Assembly: GCA_946811695.1 (NCBI GenBank) | Contig: OX328123.1 | Coordinates: 41,447,764 to 41,511,763 of the forward strand | Source: Gonocerus acuteangulatus | Lineage: Eukaryota; Arthropoda; Insecta; Hemiptera; Coreidae | Length of the DNA stretch: 64,000 bases | Direction: 5' to 3' | Shown: positions 21,685 through 31,769 of the stretch, one piece after another | How positions within the stretch are numbered: position 1 is the stretch's first letter | Layout: every line of letters begins with the position of its first letter | Made by a program: the position numbers and the translations under genes | Notes under the pieces: model-generated | What the model saw: only the letters and a program-made list of their open reading frames with translations | Database searches by the model: none | Told to the model about the DNA's origin: nothing

Positions 21685-22139
21685 CGTTGAAAGGATCTCT
21701 TATTATTATTATGATTATTAGTTTTGCTGGATTGCAACGATGGCAATTTGCAAATTTAGGGGTATGTAAGGGAACTTCAGGACTTAAATCATTATATTTT
21801 TAAGACTTTACATAATTTTACTAATAATTAAATCGAATTTTATATAAAACACTTCCTTTTATGGACATGTGAGTTATCCTAAAGGAAATAAAAGCTGTAA
21901 TTTCTTTATACTAAAAAGTAATTTAATTCAAAAGCGTTTTTACCAAGAGTTTCCGCTCTTTAAATTAAAACTATTGGACGAATTAATTTTTATAGCGAAT
22001 CTGATCACTTTTCTTTGTTTCATATATTTAACTTTAGAAACATTAAGTCTCTTGGGATTTGAACATCGTTTCTCTGCTTTTCGTACTGATGCCTAATCCA
22101 AATAGGCGATAGGACTAGTAATATTGTCTTTCTAGAAAA

Positions 22140-22560
22140 TCAATACCCATAAAAACGTACAATTTGCTGGAACTGTGTCATCTTAGCTTGTTTAGATATC
22201 GTAATGGTTTCTCTTGTCATTTGAAAAGCTTGGAATGAAAACTGGTAGTATCATTCTTTTGAACAACTTCCGGTAGTTTATTTTTCCGGAAAACTTATGT
22301 ACGAAATCATGTTACTACTCTAGAGAAATGATTTATTTAATGATTCATCAATCGTTAGTTTCGAAATTGATGCACAAATTTCTTCTACTGAGATTGATCT
22401 TTCGAAACTTGCATAAGCAACTTTAGGAAGTTTATTTACCTTCTACTTACCACGATTTCCTAACTGTTTTCGAAATATTTTTGTGCGAAGAGGTATCGAG
22501 AAAGTTGAATAAGCATATCTTTATTCAACATTTTTTATTGTTCCCTAACTTCTGATAGTA
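22140..22560. repeat. Dispersed repeat fragment
   Basis: Contains ggaactgtgtcatcttagc, a variant of a word also found near 7900, 41335 and 55000, and cttaccacgatttcctaac, shared with 8655. It is a fragment of the family at 8590-9370 and 54520-55040. Confidence 0.5.
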
Positions 22561-22569
22561 TCCTGTTTT

Positions 22570-22860
22570 TGACAGATCTTAAGCGATGAAATCAAATTCT
22601 CGGATAAAAGGAGAAAAGCCCTCGATCCCGGTGATCCAATTATTACGGTTATCCTTTGTAGCGAATTCGGGACGCCACAGAACGTTTAACTTTGTTAACT
22701 TCAGACCTTTCAAAGTTCTTTGAAGTGCCGAGTTTCCATCGAAGTTGGCCAGCAAATGCCAGCGGGTAAACTCGCCTCTAAGCTTCTCTCCAACTCCCCG
22801 CTGAAAAACACCTCCGCTTCGTTAGTCGAACCCATTTGTATCTCTGTTTTCTTCCGTTTT
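22570..22860. other. Less AT-rich unique-looking block
   Basis: About 300 bp with clearly higher GC than its surroundings and no copy elsewhere in the window. The minus strand holds a short frame starting MGSTNEAEVFFSGELERSLE near 22845. No splice sites, RNA fold or domain were recognised. It could be a conserved non-coding element or an old insertion. Confidence 0.3.
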
Positions 22861-23270
22861 CTTTGTTCTCTGTTCAGGGAATATATTAATTGGTTGTAGA
22901 GATGTGTTTCAGTATCTGCCCATTTTTTATAAAAACAAAAAGTGAGTCAATCTGCATTGTCGAAGTAAAACAGATTTAAAAGGACTTTTTCGAAAATAAA
23001 ATTCATATTAAGAATAAAAAAAAAAAAAAAAAAAACACTGGCAGGTCATGCACTCGTATTAAAATAGAATGCGTACATTTGATAAGATTTGCACAACTTA
23101 GATAGCATTGAAACCAAAACTTTTAACGCCGTTTTTTTCTATATAAGAATCAGAATTTACTGCTAAATTTTTTTTTTTTGGTGGGGGGGGGGGAGGGGGG
23201 AATCTACGAGGCTTTCGAATAGTCATTATCTATGCATCCAAGTATCAGGCTATTCAGGATGTATAGTACA

Positions 23271-23313
23271 TAATATCTGCCCCTCAGGGCCCTCGTGATG
23301 TGTTACGGGACTG

Positions 23314-23376
<63 letters not shown>

Positions 23377-23450
23377 CAGTCCCGTAACAGGCCATGAGGG
23401 TCCTGAGGGGAGATACTATAGAGGCATCTGATTCATTACCATGTGGCATA
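23271..23450. repeat. Two tRNA-Ile-like SINE tails, inverted around (TA)n
   Basis: 23271-23315 (ctgcccctcagggccctcg ... gttacgggactgat) is the plus-oriented 3' end of the SINE seen in full at 57956-58294. 23375-23450 (atcagtcccgtaacaggcc onward) is the same end in the opposite direction. The (TA)n tract 23316-23374 forms the loop of this near-palindrome. Confidence 0.88.
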
Positions 23451-23459
23451 CTAGGGGGG

Positions 23460-24420
23460 GGGGTATCCGAGTAAATAATTTCAGTTTTCTCTCTTTTTTT
23501 TCAAAAACTGTTAAAGAGATCGCTTTGAAACTGGTTTCATTTGATTTATGAAATTATGTTAGTTCTATAATTTGTGTGAGTATGTGTTTTTGTGTTTGTG
23601 AGCTTACATATCTGTAAGATGAATGTATACACTCGAGAATATATTTCTCATTAACTGTTGAACCTTACCTTAAATTTATGTTAGATTTGGACATATACAC
23701 CTCGCAGATTGTAGATAGGATTTGCAGGCTTGGAAAAATGATAAATAGGGTATAAATTAGAAATAACACTTTCTCGCTCTTCTTATTAAAGATTTTCATA
23801 CAATTAGTTTTTTCTTCATCAAATTAAAAACAACGAAGTGCAGTACATTTCGTTTTTCTAAACACCATACTAGCCACAATTTTTCCTAAAGAAAACGTGG
23901 CATACGACTGTCAAAAATTAGAAGAAAGCAGGAGGGTGTAAATTAAAAGAACAACTCTATTAAGAGCAGTACGGACGTAATACCACCAATTTCAACATTT
24001 AATGAAATTCGAGAGACCGTTTTCTGGTAAAGATGATTTCTATGTAAATTTTTAAAAATAACGAAAGCGCCGTATTCTCAAAATTCAAAACACGTAATCA
24101 GGAAAAATTAATTGATTTAATATTAGATGTATATAGAAATAAAATATTTAATATCAAAAGCTCTAGACACACCACTCCGATTGCGTCCATATTGGAGAAA
24201 TCAATCCAGCATTTCTGTGTTATACTTTCCTCAGTTAATGATGTATCTTGTCAAATATATGCTTTTCTTGTCAACTGTTTGTTTTCACAATAATGATTAA
24301 ATGTTTCTTCTATTGATGCAATCTTCTTAATGAGATCCAGTCGATGAAATACTATAATAACTCGTTTTAAGTTTATGATTCGTTGCATTTCATTAAAATT
24401 TCATTCTAAACTGTTTGTTT
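23460..24420. other. AT-rich sequence, probably upstream intron or promoter region
   Basis: No element terminus or RNA gene was recognised. The last 25 bases (ctaaactgtttgttttag) form the acceptor of the exon that follows. Confidence 0.45.
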
Positions 24421-24423
24421 TAG

Positions 24424-24561
24424 AGGTCGGTTTGAGATGGTGAGGTGAAGGCCAATACCTCTGCCCGAAGATGATGTACAGCCTTTCACCAATGCTTGCC
24501 TTCCTTTCCTGCCTCAGCCTCCTCAGCCAGGTGTTTTCGTCACCACCGCCACAACCAACAG
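24424..24561 (+). CDS. First coding exon of a secreted or membrane protein
   Basis: The exon is bounded by an acceptor, ctgtttgttttag (AG at 24422-24423), and a consensus donor, aacag|gtaaat (GT at 24562-24563). The first in-frame start with a long open frame is ATG-ATG at 24471. An earlier ATG at 24437 opens only a three-codon uORF (MVR, stop at 24446-24448). The 30 complete codons plus one base leave a phase-1 junction, the usual phase after signal-peptide exons. The peptide is a typical signal sequence: short polar N-end, hydrophobic core MLAFLSCLSLLSQVF, then S-S-P-P-P with likely cleavage near VFS-S. The block is much less AT-rich than its flanks. The mature protein starts in the next exon, not recognised here, so the family is unknown. 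The untranslated 24424-24470 part is 5' UTR. Confidence 0.72.
24437..24448 (+). promoter_or_regulatory. Minimal upstream ORF
   Basis: ATG GTG AGG TGA lies 22 bases before the main ATG, in gagATGG context (A at -3? no, G at -3 and G at +4, a favourable setting). It could lower initiation at the main start. Inferred from sequence only. Confidence 0.4.
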
Positions 24562-26194
24562 GTAAATACACATTTTATTATTATATGGGAATATAATGAA
24601 CATTCATTAATGTAATTAGATACTTGCAAGAGCATTCAAAAAATTTTGCAATGAAATTCATAATGAAATGTAAAATTCATAATTTTATTAAGAATCACGT
24701 ACTATATTTTATTATTGGTTTACTCATAAGTCTTTATGCATATATACATGCGTAAATCTGTATGTACTTCGTGTATATAAGTAAGGCGTAAGTATATAAG
24801 GCGCTTATATGAATACATTCTGTCATAATATTCAATTTTTATCCTGTTTAGATCCTGTTTTTAGATGGGTTGTAAAATTCATGTTTAACAAAAAAAAAAA
24901 CCGAATGACAGGAAGGAGGAGTTTCCATAACTTGTTCTCCCTAATGACACTTAAAATGGAAACAGTGGACTGCAGTAGAAAATCGGGTCGCATTAAGGTC
25001 GATTCACACTATACGTACCGTCACCGGCAGGCCACCGTCCAGCCGCCGACCGGGAAGATGGAAGCCAATTCATACCTTACAGATCTCCACCGACAGGCCA
25101 CCGTCCATCAACGTCGAGAAAACATCTCTGTCTTTTTTCTGTGCGGGTTGACTTAGTTTCTAACAATGTCTAAATTAAATAAGACAAAATTAGCAATAAT
25201 TGCTTTATTTGAGGCTATGAGAGATTTATTGTAAGTTGGAGAAAATAAATTGTTTAATTAATAAATAATTTGAATATGTATTATTTTTATATTTTTCTAT
25301 TGCCTCTATTCTTCAGAATCATTGGCAATTTTCAATAAAAATCCAAATAAAAAAAATGTATATAGGAACTATTAATTTCTATAATGTTACGTTAAAATGT
25401 ATTCGGGGCTGAGCAAAATAGCAATAATTATGAAAAATAGGGCAAAAACTATAAATTTTGTATATAATTTTATTCGGCAACTTAAAGTGCATTTAGGTCT
25501 TTCATATTCTAGGAGAATAATTATTATAATCTAATAAAACAATCCATTAAATTTTGTTTCAATTAGTTTGATAGATTTTGCATAAATAATTTCACAATTG
25601 AGGTTGTAACGAAAAAATTAATATTTTTCCAATTGTGCCAAAATCCATGTCACATTACATATTTCAAATATTTTAAAAAAATTAGCCCGACCAAATTGAC
25701 CGATTTTCAATCTGTAAAATGTTTTTGAAACATTTAACGCCTTGGTTTTTTTTTTAAATATAATAATTTTAAAAAATGTTCCGGTAAATTTTCAAATCAC
25801 GTATATCTTTATAATGGTAGTATAATGACTTCCAATGATATTCCTGCAGAAAATTAGCTTGCCCCCTTTCAACGTCGAACTATAACTACTTTTTTACGGA
25901 TTGGCCCTCATCCATTACATATTAATTGAAAAATAACTTTAAGTATGACTGAATTCACAAGAGAAACATACATGATTATCAAAGGACAATACAAATTAAA
26001 GAAATTATGCAAAAATAAATTGAAATAATAAACAATTATTAACTTATAATTATAATTGTAACAGCGATAATTGTACGTCTTGTAGTCCAACCGAAACATA
26101 CTTAAATAATAAAAAGAATTATACAAAATGCATGCATGAATAATGAATATTAGTATTAAAAGTAATAGTTATAATTTTGAATATAGTCTGTTGT

Positions 26195-26530
26195 CTGTGC
26201 GGGTTGACTTAGTTTCTAACAATGTCTAAATTAAATAATACAAAATTAGCAATGAAAGCTTTAAATTTGAATGAAGAAGAGGAAACCTCTAATGCAAATA
26301 AGAGGCCGTGAATGACGAATTATTATCAAAAAGAAAGTTGGTAGGACCCTTTGGGTTGTAACACTATAAGAAAAAAAAAAAAAAAAAAAAAAAAAAAGTT
26401 GGTAGGAAAATATTCAAAGAGCTGCAAGGTGATGAAATTTCATTTTACACATATTTCAGAATGTCTCAAGAACAGTATTTTATACTTTTATCAACAATAT
26501 TAAAAAACAACCTTTCGAGAAGCAATTAGT
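26195..26530 (+). pseudogene. Harbinger transposase, N-terminal remnant
   Basis: From ATG 26222 the frame reads MSKLNNTKLAMKALNLNEEE, then stops after KRP. After an A-run insertion (about 26370-26396) it resumes as KVGRKIFKELQGDEISFYT, then YFRMSQEQYFILLSTILKNN, and in a shifted frame FREAISPEEK. FRMS followed by F/Y-xx-LL and REAI-P-E is the usual N-terminal pattern of Harbinger transposases. About ten residues before REAI are missing. The DDE domain is absent. The leader gtgcgggttgacttagtttc and the first 15 codons are duplicated at 25140-25205. Confidence 0.7.
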
Positions 26531-26832
26531 CCTGAAGAAAAGGGTGTCTAAGGGAAGGATACATAAATAAATAAAACATTAACATTTTCATATTTGTTTA
26601 TATTTATGATGTAAAAATATAATTTTAGACATAAAAAAAGATACATGGTACAGTTTATAATAAAAAAAATACAATTTATAGAATATATGTACATATATCT
26701 TATTTAGACTTGAGGTTTGAAATTCTCATAATAATAACTCTTTGTAGAACCTAGACAGTGAAACTTATAACAGCTTTTTTAATTCCGTCAATGGAGTATT
26801 CCCCTGGCAACATCAATACATTTGTTTTCTAA

Positions 26833-26991
26833 TTAATGATTTATTAATAAAGTATGTCTCATGCCTGCTGTGATGAAATCCTTTCCAACGTGATGCCATA
26901 TTTTATCTTTCTGTAAATTTTCACCGTATTTATAATCAGCCATATTATACAGTTCTTCATGTTCGATGAGTTTTTCGTCATCCATATTCAT
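26833..26991 (-). pseudogene. MADF-type DNA-binding ORF of Harbinger
   Basis: From an internal methionine at 26991 the minus strand reads MDDEKLIEHEELYNMADYKY, then GENLQKDKIWHHVGKDF. Aromatic and acidic positions match the MADF (Myb/SANT-like) fold: E-LI, LY, Y, W-xx-V/I. The second protein of PIF/Harbinger elements usually has such a domain and helps the transposase bind DNA. The domain is short: helix 1 lacks about five residues after LI, and the frame ends at 26833 without the C-terminal half. The longer frame opening at 27117 runs through the terminal repeat and is not the natural start. Confidence 0.6.
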
Positions 26992-27159
26992 AAATAAATA
27001 AAAATATTCACTTAAAATAATACGCAGTAACAAAATAACCTTCTCTAAGAAAGATAAGAACCGAACTGAATGCGCCGGTAGAGTGTTCACACACACCGTG
27101 CAGGCACCGACATGCACCGACCAGTACCGACATGTCAGAACATTCTTTCCGAGAATCCT

Positions 27160-27318
27160 ACTAGTTGCCTGCCGGTGGGCTGCCGGTGCCCTGTCATTGA
27201 CGGTCCGCTCCTGTGTGAACTACCTCATTGGAAATACATTGAAGAATATTTTGCCGGTCAGCTGCTGGACGGTGGCCTGTAGGTGACGGTATGTATAGTG
27301 TGAATTCCACCTATGCAG
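27160..27318 (+). repeat. Harbinger terminal region, copy 1
   Basis: About 160 bp ending ...gtgtgaattccacctatgcaggcc. It is repeated in the same direction at 29060-29219, sharing gtgaactacctcattgg and acattgaagaatattttgcc. Confidence 0.85.
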
Positions 27319-27436
27319 GCCGTCTCGGGGAGAAAATTCTGACGTGCCGGTCTCGGTCGGCGCCTTGAATTTCTTTCTTACCTTTCTTATAAAAGTTTTT
27401 TTTTCTTACTGTATATCATTTTATGTGTATTCTTAC

Positions 27437-27639
27437 ATTTATTTATCAATCATATAATTTGATCATGAGTTTTTGAAAAATAATACAATAGACAATGCAT
27501 TTTTGTACCAAATTTCATCAATACTGGAGCATTTTTGAGCGTATGAGAGGCAAACTTTCCTGAAATCATTTTTTGTTTCTTTTTTTTCCAACAATAAATT
27601 AAATAAAAAAAAATAAAAACATTTCTGACTTTTTGAAAT

Positions 27640-27693
<54 letters not shown>

Positions 27694-29003
27694 ATATATA
27701 TACAAAATACATATATAAATATATGTATGTATATATACATACATATATTTATTCTTCAACAATTCAAGACGAACTTTTCTGAAATAAATTTTTTAAATTC
27801 TGAAATCTTGAAATATTATTTTTTTTGGTAAAACTGAAGGAGAGCGTCCTCAGCTACGATATTCTTCAAAGTTTGCACTATAACGTATTTTGATGCACTA
27901 AACACGAATCCGTTGAAAAAAAAAACCCGCTCTCAACTAGGAAAGAAGTTATTAAGCACTAAAGTTCACTGTTATGGAGGTTATAAAAGACGGGGTAAAC
28001 AGCTTATATGTAAACACGCGCATGCGCAATAGTCCTTAATGACGAAGTGTAATTGAAATTTAGACTCACCTGTGGTAGCTGACTTGGTCGTAAACTGTCG
28101 CTTTTGGGCATACGTGCTATGCGTTTCCGCTCGCTCCGCTCGCTCAAGAAAACATCAAAACCCCTAGTCAATCCAACTCGCAGAAATGAAAAGAATTCTA
28201 TGCCCAAAAGTCGTCCAAGGCATTCTTCTAATCCTCCTAGACATCTTCAGACGCGATGTTCGGTGGATATTTTCCGCAATCGAGAGAATTACTGAAAACT
28301 TTGTTTTGTATTAAAAATTTGAGTAATTCTTCTCGATTGTGGATAAGAATTATAAAGTCGTGTAACTTCATTTTTAACTTGCTACAAAAAAACTGCAATA
28401 ACGATAACAATAAAAACCTAATTACAGCTTAGAGGGAATTAGAGAAGCTTAGAAGGAACAAATCATAAAGGCATTAGCTAATTATTAAGGGATTTCTGTT
28501 ATATAATACTTTTCAGGAGCGAAACGAGAAATTTGATGAATGTTTCATTATTTAAAAAAATGTTTCTGAATAAATAAGTGTTGGTAAATTTTAATAATTG
28601 ATAGTTAATTTCAATTATACTTCTTCATTAAGGACTATTGCGCGTGCGCGAGTTTACAAGTACGTTGTTTATGCGATCGTTTGTAACCTTCATAACAGTG
28701 AACTTTTTTTTTAAATAACTTCTTTCCTAGTTGAGAGCGGGTTTTTTTTCCCAACGGATTCGTGTTTAGTGCATCAAAATACGTTATAGTGCAAACTTTG
28801 AAGAAAATCGTAGCTGAGGACGCTCTCCTTCAGATTTACCATTTTTTTTTTATTTATTTTTTTTTATGCGTATATATTTCTGTTCACTCTCTCAAACGCT
28901 CGAAAATGGTCCGATTTTTATGAACTTTGGTACAAAAATACATTGTCTCTTTTATAATTTTATCAAAAACTGATTATAAAGTTTAATTATTGATGAATAA
29001 ATG
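27437..29003. repeat. 1.57-kb inverted repeat
   Basis: Left arm about 27437-28063 and right arm about 28607-29003 are reverse complements with moderate divergence. Matched parts include gcactataacgtattttgatg, ctcaactaggaaagaagt and cgcaatagtccttaatga. The left arm is longer because a (TA)n tract (27643-27690) and flanking A-rich DNA expanded in it. The central 540 bp contains a shorter inner pair (cttttgggcata near 28100 and tatgcccaaaag near 28200). The whole block lies between two direct copies of the Harbinger terminus. Confidence 0.8.
27643..27690. repeat. (TA)n microsatellite
   Basis: About 24 TA units inside the left arm of the large inverted repeat. Confidence 0.97.
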
Positions 29004-29039
29004 AAAATATACACTTATAACATGCAGTAAAAAAAAATG

Positions 29040-29219
29040 CCGGTGGCCTGCCGGTAGCAAGATTGGTCAGCGGGTGGCCTGCTGGGGGCCTGTCGGTGAC
29101 GGTACGCTCTAGTGTGAACTACCTCATTGGAAATACATTGAAGAATATTTTGCCGGTCGGCGGCTGGACGGTGGCCTGCCGGTGACGGTACGTATAGTGT
29201 GAATTCCACCTATGCAGGC
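29040..29219 (+). repeat. Harbinger terminal region, copy 2
   Basis: A second right-hand terminus. Its outer 54 bp match the left terminus at 24999-25052 more closely than the nearer right terminus at 27253-27312 does. The outer boundary of the original element may therefore be here, with the inverted repeat lying inside. Confidence 0.8.
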
Positions 29220-29260
29220 CTTTATTCGGCAAGACCAAGTATGCAATATTTATTTATTTA

Positions 29261-29463
29261 AATTTTAACGTCCATGATTTTTAACTAGGAATTTTAGGAC
29301 GGGTTATCTATATATTATCACCCTTTTCTAGCCACGATAGGGCTGATGCATTTTCTTTTTTCTGAGGAAAAGCCACCTCCTCATAGTTGAAATCGAACCC
29401 ACGACTCTCAGCACGGAGTGTTAAGTGCACAATCCTTAACACTCACGGCCACCGCGCCTCCCC
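29261..29463 (-). repeat. tRNA-Leu-like SINE, full-length
   Basis: On minus: ggcgcggtggccgtgagtg, aacactccgtgctgagagtc, the B box gggttcgattt, ggcatcagccc-like body, the core aagggtgataatatatag and the tail acgttaaaattt. It inserted just outside the second Harbinger terminus. Confidence 0.82.
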
Positions 29464-29609
29464 GGTATATATTACATACCAATGTAAAATATATTACATA
29501 TACAATATAATGTAAATATTGTTTTAATAAAGAAATACATTTACAGGTCCATTGCCGAAATGAGCGGAGGGTAAATCGTACCTCATTATACATTTATCGA
29601 TATTTATTT

Positions 29610-29660
29610 CACTTGCACTCATATTTTGCACCCTTTTGGCATTTCTTCAGGAAATCCTGT
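29610..29660 (-). ncRNA. Hammerhead-like core (decayed)
   Basis: The minus strand reads CTGAAGA, AATGCC-AAAA-GGGTGC, then AAAATATGAG where GAAAC-AUGU is expected. The CUGANGA box and stem II are readable; the second box is lost. Confidence 0.35.
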
Positions 29661-29889
29661 TTAAATACAATCAAGTTGAGGCTGAAACAGTTTTATTCAA
29701 AAATAATCTCTTGAAGAGGTGCTAAAAGTATTATTCACCTTCGGCCCTTGTCGATTAGTTTACTAAGTTTGAGATAATGGTCAGTTAACGATTATTTTAG
29801 AGAACCCTAAACTACCGTACACCATTAAGACGGGCACGCCCTGTGTTGATTGTTGAGTATAATAGCCAAAAAAGGCGAAGGAACCCTGG

Positions 29890-30190
29890 GTGAAGGGTAG
29901 CTAACTTGAGAAGATCGCAGCTAACTTGGAGTGATTAAGATTGCCTTAAATCTGTGGAGGGTAGGATGACGGGGCAGAGCTATTGCATGGAAGGACGGGA
30001 ACACCTGGCTCCCCGCGGCGGTCCCGGGATTAATACCACCCGGGGGCATCACCACACACTCAAGGCTAAAGTAGGAACACACTCAGTTAGTAGGCCCTTC
30101 TCGGCAGGCCTAGCCCACAAAGGAGTGGGGTGGTGGGTGATACATGGGGCTCTGCTCTGATAATTGCCGGGAAAATTGCACTTAATTCAA
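29890..30190 (+). other. GC-rich block, possible element 5' region
   Basis: Sharply GC-rich (ctccccgcggcggtcccggg, then ccacccgggggcatcacc). A 68-codon frame at 29954-30160 has no domain. The composition resembles retrotransposon 5' regions such as the GC-rich R2 remnant at 51310-52690, but no homology to it was seen. Confidence 0.3.
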
Positions 30191-30199
30191 ACCCTTAGA

Positions 30200-31090
30200 C
30201 GGGAGTATCCAAACACCAGCCACTCTCGAGGTAGTTCTCCTAGATAGCTGTCTTCTCCAAGGTCTTCTTATGGCTAAACTTCTTTGTAAAGCAGCTTGAA
30301 AACATCTACCATCCAAATAATATTTCTCTAAGGATTTTAATTATAATGCATTGTTGCATATTTTACGGGAAAATTCATTTTCATCAATCATACCTACAAA
30401 AACTTTCTTCATGTTATCTACCTACACCCACTTGTATAAATATATATTCTCTGGAGAATGAATAAATATATATCAACCTTTCTTCAATTCTTTCTTAGTC
30501 TTAGTAGTAGTACATCATTCTATTTCAATAAACTTACGCCCTTCTTGAGAATGTAGTCTTTTCAGCAGACCTGCACTCGATTGAAGCTACCACAATGCTA
30601 TTAATACCGTTCCGATTTCACGGAATGTCGGTACCAGCTTTAAACGCCAATAATAATTTAGAAAAGAAAACAGAGAAGGTTAAAGCAAATTGGCAACGGT
30701 CATCTAATAGTAGCGGGTTGATAAAAAAACAAAAAAAAAAAATAGACGTGTTGTATGTTCCGCGTCTTCAGAGGGTAAATTCTTGGCTTTTCCACTAATT
30801 TTCATTTAATTGTTGTATTTTTGTCCTCCTATCAAATTATGAAGAAAAAAGAAGTACATTTTGCAGAAGCTGCGTAAACTGAGTATTTATTTTAAGATTT
30901 ATATGCAGATCTATTGTTACAGTAAATATGAATAAGTTAGTTCTTTTATATTAGATAAAATTGTACAAACTTGTACAATAACAGTCTTTAGTATTACAGT
31001 CGTGATAATGATCCCGGCAGTAAAAAAAGAGAAACTACTACAGATCGCCGTAAAGAATATGAGCTTTAGCGCATCCGTGGCCCTCTAAAC
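30200..31090. other. No gene recognised
   Basis: Mixed AT-rich DNA. The 67-codon ORF at 30595-30798 is interrupted in meaning by an A run and shows no domain. Confidence 0.4.
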
Positions 31091-31099
31091 ACCCTGTAA

Positions 31100-31440
31100 C
31101 AGGGCCGCCACATCTCATAGCCGGACCCTGGACCAGATCACGAGCCCTCACTTCTCAGAGCCAGACTGAAAATCTAGTACTTTGCTATAGGACTTTGGAC
31201 ATTTTAAAATTATTTTCATCTTGAGTTTTGAGCGGAATCAGAATAAAAGCCGACAATCGGTGCAACAAAGGTCACTTTCGGTACCCTCCCCCCCCAATGT
31301 ACCCCCCAATGTTCCGGGTCCGGGCCGAGCCACGGCCGCGACACGGGCAAGCAATCACACACGCAAAAAACACGGACTCGGCCCGGTGTGGCGTGAACGA
31401 GTCCATTGAAAATGCTGGTGTGATTGTTTCGCCTTGTCCC
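31100..31440. mobile_element. hAT non-autonomous element, second copy
   Basis: It starts CAGGGCCGCCACATCTCA like the element at 4617. It shares aaatctagtactttg, ggacattttaaaat and gccgacaatcggtgcaacaa with it, then runs into a different GC-rich segment (ccgggtccgggccgagcc). The expected inverted right end is not found, so the copy is truncated or rearranged. Confidence 0.65.
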
Positions 31441-31699
31441 GGCCGGGCGGTGTAGCGCGTATCAGCCTTTATTCGTACGCAGAAACCTTCGCTTATTTAA
31501 ATAGAAAAGGAGCAGATAACAGATATTCAATGATTCTTAGTAGGATTACTTGTTTTATTTACACTATTTATTAACTTGATTCAGTGAAACTCAGACGTCA
31601 CACACTTCGTTACCTGCTAATAGTCTTAGTTGTGGAGCCGATGTATAAAATAAATAAATAATAGGATTAATCTAAACAATAACCATTGATAAAACAGAT

Positions 31700-31725
31700 A
31701 ATAATGGCCTAGTTGTCGAACCGCC

Positions 31726-31768
<43 letters not shown>
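31700..31768 (+). repeat. 5S-SINE 3' tail with long poly(A)
   Basis: taatggcctagttgtcgaac followed by cgccgt and an A run of about 35. Confidence 0.7.
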
Positions 31769-31769
31769 A

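Larger units (their letters stand above)
24991..27312 (+). mobile_element. PIF/Harbinger transposon, degraded
   Basis: Inverted termini of about 54 bp lie at 24999-25052 (gattcacactatacgtaccg onward) and 27253-27312 (inverted), with about five mismatches. Between them are an N-terminal Harbinger-type transposase remnant on + and an MADF-type ORF on -. This two-gene layout is known for PIF/Harbinger. Two copies of the transposase start (25166 and 26222) show an internal duplication. The 3-bp target duplication is not clear: the left terminus follows TAA, the right one precedes TAT. Catalytic DDE regions were not found. Confidence 0.75.
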
